Shown here one piece after another: positions 6,271 to 7,319 of a DNA stretch of 7,319 bases; position 1 is the stretch's first letter; the number at the start of each line of letters is the position of its first letter. Below the pieces are notes generated by a model, which was not told the origin of the DNA, did no database searches, and worked only from the letters and a program-made list of their open reading frames with translations. Origin of the DNA: Bacteroidales bacterium UBA2295. Its GTDB lineage: Bacteria; Bacteroidota; Bacteroidia; Bacteroidales; Tenuifilaceae. The DNA is taken from NCBI GenBank assembly GCA_002345825.1, contig DDWD01000184.1, positions 1 through 7,319 of the forward strand, read 5' to 3'. The translations under genes were made by a program, and so were the position numbers.

Positions 6271-6669
6271 ATGGAAATTCTTGAGATTGGTAAGCACTGT
6301 CGGGTTACTTTCCTTTCTGAGGTAGGATGTATAAAAATTGAATGGATTGATATGCCAACCTCCGATGAGTTCAGGAATGGTTGTAATACGGCTTTGGACT
6401 TGATGAGTGAAAAGAGAGTTCACAAGTTCTTGGTCGATAACTCAAAAGCAAAATTGTTTTCAATAAGAGATCAGCGATGGTTAAATGAGGAGTGGTTGCC
6501 CCGCGCCGAGAAGACCGGTTATAGGTATTCTGCAACCGTTTTGGGTCAATCCGATGCCTTTGTAAAGTTTGCAGCCCATAGCATAGCGGGTAAGCGCGAT
6601 TCTTCTAAATTTTCGAGCAAGTTTTTTGTAACACAGGCGGAGGCGGTTGAGTGGTTAAAAACAGTGTAA
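6271..6669 (+). CDS. STAS/SpoIIAA-like small protein
   Basis: This 132-residue protein starts at the ATG at 6271, 2 bases after the hydrolase stop. The frame is open back to 6196, but those residues overlap the hydrolase gene and do not look like part of the domain. The sequence matches a small STAS/SpoIIAA-like family common in Bacteroidota: an N-terminal beta strand with IKIEWIDMPTSDEF, a central KFLVDNSKAK strand (residues 52-61), then DQRWLNEEWLPRAEKTGY and a C-terminal FFVTQAEAVEWL helix. No signal peptide is present, so it is cytoplasmic, unlike its neighbours. STAS-type domains often serve as regulatory or binding modules; no phosphorylatable serine can be assigned with confidence. It may be a regulator or may simply sit in the same operon. 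Confidence 0.78.
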   Translation: MEILEIGKHCRVTFLSEVGCIKIEWIDMPTSDEFRNGCNTALDLMSEKRVHKFLVDNSKAKLFSIRDQRWLNEEWLPRAEKTGYRYSATVLGQSDAFVKFAAHSIAGKRDSSKFSSKFFVTQAEAVEWLKTV

Positions 6670-6696
6670 TGTTGAGGTTATTACCTTAGAGCAAAT

Positions 6697-6724
6697 CAGA
6701 AGCCAGCAATTTTGCTGGCTTTTG
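6697..6724 (+). terminator. Rho-independent-type terminator hairpin after the STAS-like gene
   Basis: CAGAAGCCAGCAA pairs with TTGCTGGCTTTTG (13 positions including one G-T wobble). The innermost A-T pairs probably open into an AATTTT-type loop. The stem is GC-rich in its middle, and its 3' side runs into TTTTG. It lies 27 bases after the stop at 6669 and probably ends the barrel-hydrolase-STAS transcript. Confidence 0.8.
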
Positions 6725-6775
6725 TGCTAAATATTGTACCTTTAGTGGGTACTATTTAAAAAAAACTCGATATCA

Positions 6776-7319
6776 ATGCGTAGCAAACTCTCTACCTTTT
6801 CCGATTTTGCCAATGGCCTATTTCCCCATGAAACAGATTACTTGTTGAGTGTGCAGCAGTTCTCCAAGCCCGAAAATTTAAAAATATTAAATCTGGTAAG
6901 CTACAACAGTAAAAACCCACTTAACCGGTTACCCTACGATACTACAATCGACAAAAGAGCATATTCTTACGTTAAAAATTGGATTGCCGATACCCTAGCC
7001 AAAGCCGATGTAGATTTGTTTTACGAGTGGCTTTTGACCATTGAGCAAAGCGTAATGACCGATTCCATTTCACCCGAGCAGGAAAAGGCCTTAATGGATG
7101 AGGCCCTTAGAATGGATTCCTCGCGATACTATTTTATTCGCTTTTATCATGTAATGCAGCATTACCGCGATTACCTTATGGTTCGCAGTCGCATACGTTA
7201 CTATTCACAGGTTACCGAGTACTTGGAGAGTAATTATAAATCGTATGTAAAGTCTGTAGACCTTAATAACCAGATGAACATAGCCGCTGAGCGTATAGTT
7301 AAACAGCTTGCCACAAATA
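6776..7319 (+). CDS. Unrecognised helical protein, N-terminal part (3' end outside the window)
   Basis: An open frame begins at ATG 6776 and continues for 181 codons to the right edge without a stop. An in-frame TAG at 6743 rules out an earlier start. Codon use (many C-ending Asp, Asn and Tyr codons, CCC and GCC) resembles the KAS III genes rather than the AT-rich lipoprotein gene. The protein has no signal peptide. After a short N-terminus with NPLNRLPYDTTIDKRAY it is dominated by predicted helices rich in Tyr, Arg and Glu, for example FIRFYHVMQHYRDYL and the segment around residues 140-165. I do not recognise the family. It follows the terminator at 6697-6724, so it is probably its own transcription unit. 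No Shine-Dalgarno sequence is present; an A-run lies upstream. Confidence 0.72.
   Translation, partial: MRSKLSTFSDFANGLFPHETDYLLSVQQFSKPENLKILNLVSYNSKNPLNRLPYDTTIDKRAYSYVKNWIADTLAKADVDLFYEWLLTIEQSVMTDSISPEQEKALMDEALRMDSSRYYFIRFYHVMQHYRDYLMVRSRIRYYSQVTEYLESNYKSYVKSVDLNNQMNIAAERIVKQLATN

Noticed and set aside
6737..6744. TACCTTTA as a Bacteroidota -7 promoter element (TAnnTTTG) for the last gene
   Set aside because: It misses the final G, the nearest TTTG is only 12 bases upstream, and the other candidate -33 (TTTTG at 6710-6714) lies within the terminator stem. It is possible but not supportable.

Overview
The window suggests a member of the Bacteroidota, probably of the Bacteroidales/Marinilabiliales kind. 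Translation starts mostly lack Shine-Dalgarno sequences and sit behind A-rich or G-poor leaders. Lipoprotein signal peptides end in short lipoboxes followed by acidic residues, an outer-membrane barrel has an A|Q signal-peptidase site, and a small STAS/SpoIIAA-like protein of a type common in this phylum is present. This placement rests on style and family recognition; there is no rRNA or other marker gene. All seven recognisable genes lie on the + strand.

Left part (1-2531): the C-terminal end of an acetyl-CoA hydrolase/transferase-family CoA-transferase runs in from the left edge. Two tandem, mutually paralogous beta-ketoacyl synthase III (FabH-like) genes follow, 38 bases apart. Both keep the nucleophilic cysteine, but the other two catalytic positions have changed: Thr and Tyr replace His and Asn in the first, and the second has His and His. 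The pair could be a heterodimeric condensing or acyl-transfer enzyme supplied with acyl-CoA by the upstream CoA-transferase. That link is inference.

Middle and right part (2719-6669): an envelope-oriented group. It comprises a probable surface lipoprotein with an Ig-like and a lipocalin-like region, a 534-residue outer-membrane beta-barrel, a lipoprotein alpha/beta hydrolase with an intact Ser-Asp-His triad, and a 132-residue STAS/SpoIIAA-like protein 2 bases behind the hydrolase. The lipoprotein and barrel genes are separated by a 164-base spacer that can fold into a long stem-closed structure with two mutually exclusive inner helices. The barrel, hydrolase and STAS genes are tightly spaced and probably co-transcribed; a strong hairpin terminator follows them at 6697-6724.

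Right edge (6776-7319): the first 181 codons of an unrecognised, largely helical protein that runs off the window.

The most unusual items are the divergent KAS III pair and the structured spacer at 3559-3672. No mobile element, CRISPR array, tRNA or rRNA was seen, and no intergenic stretch exceeds 300 bases.
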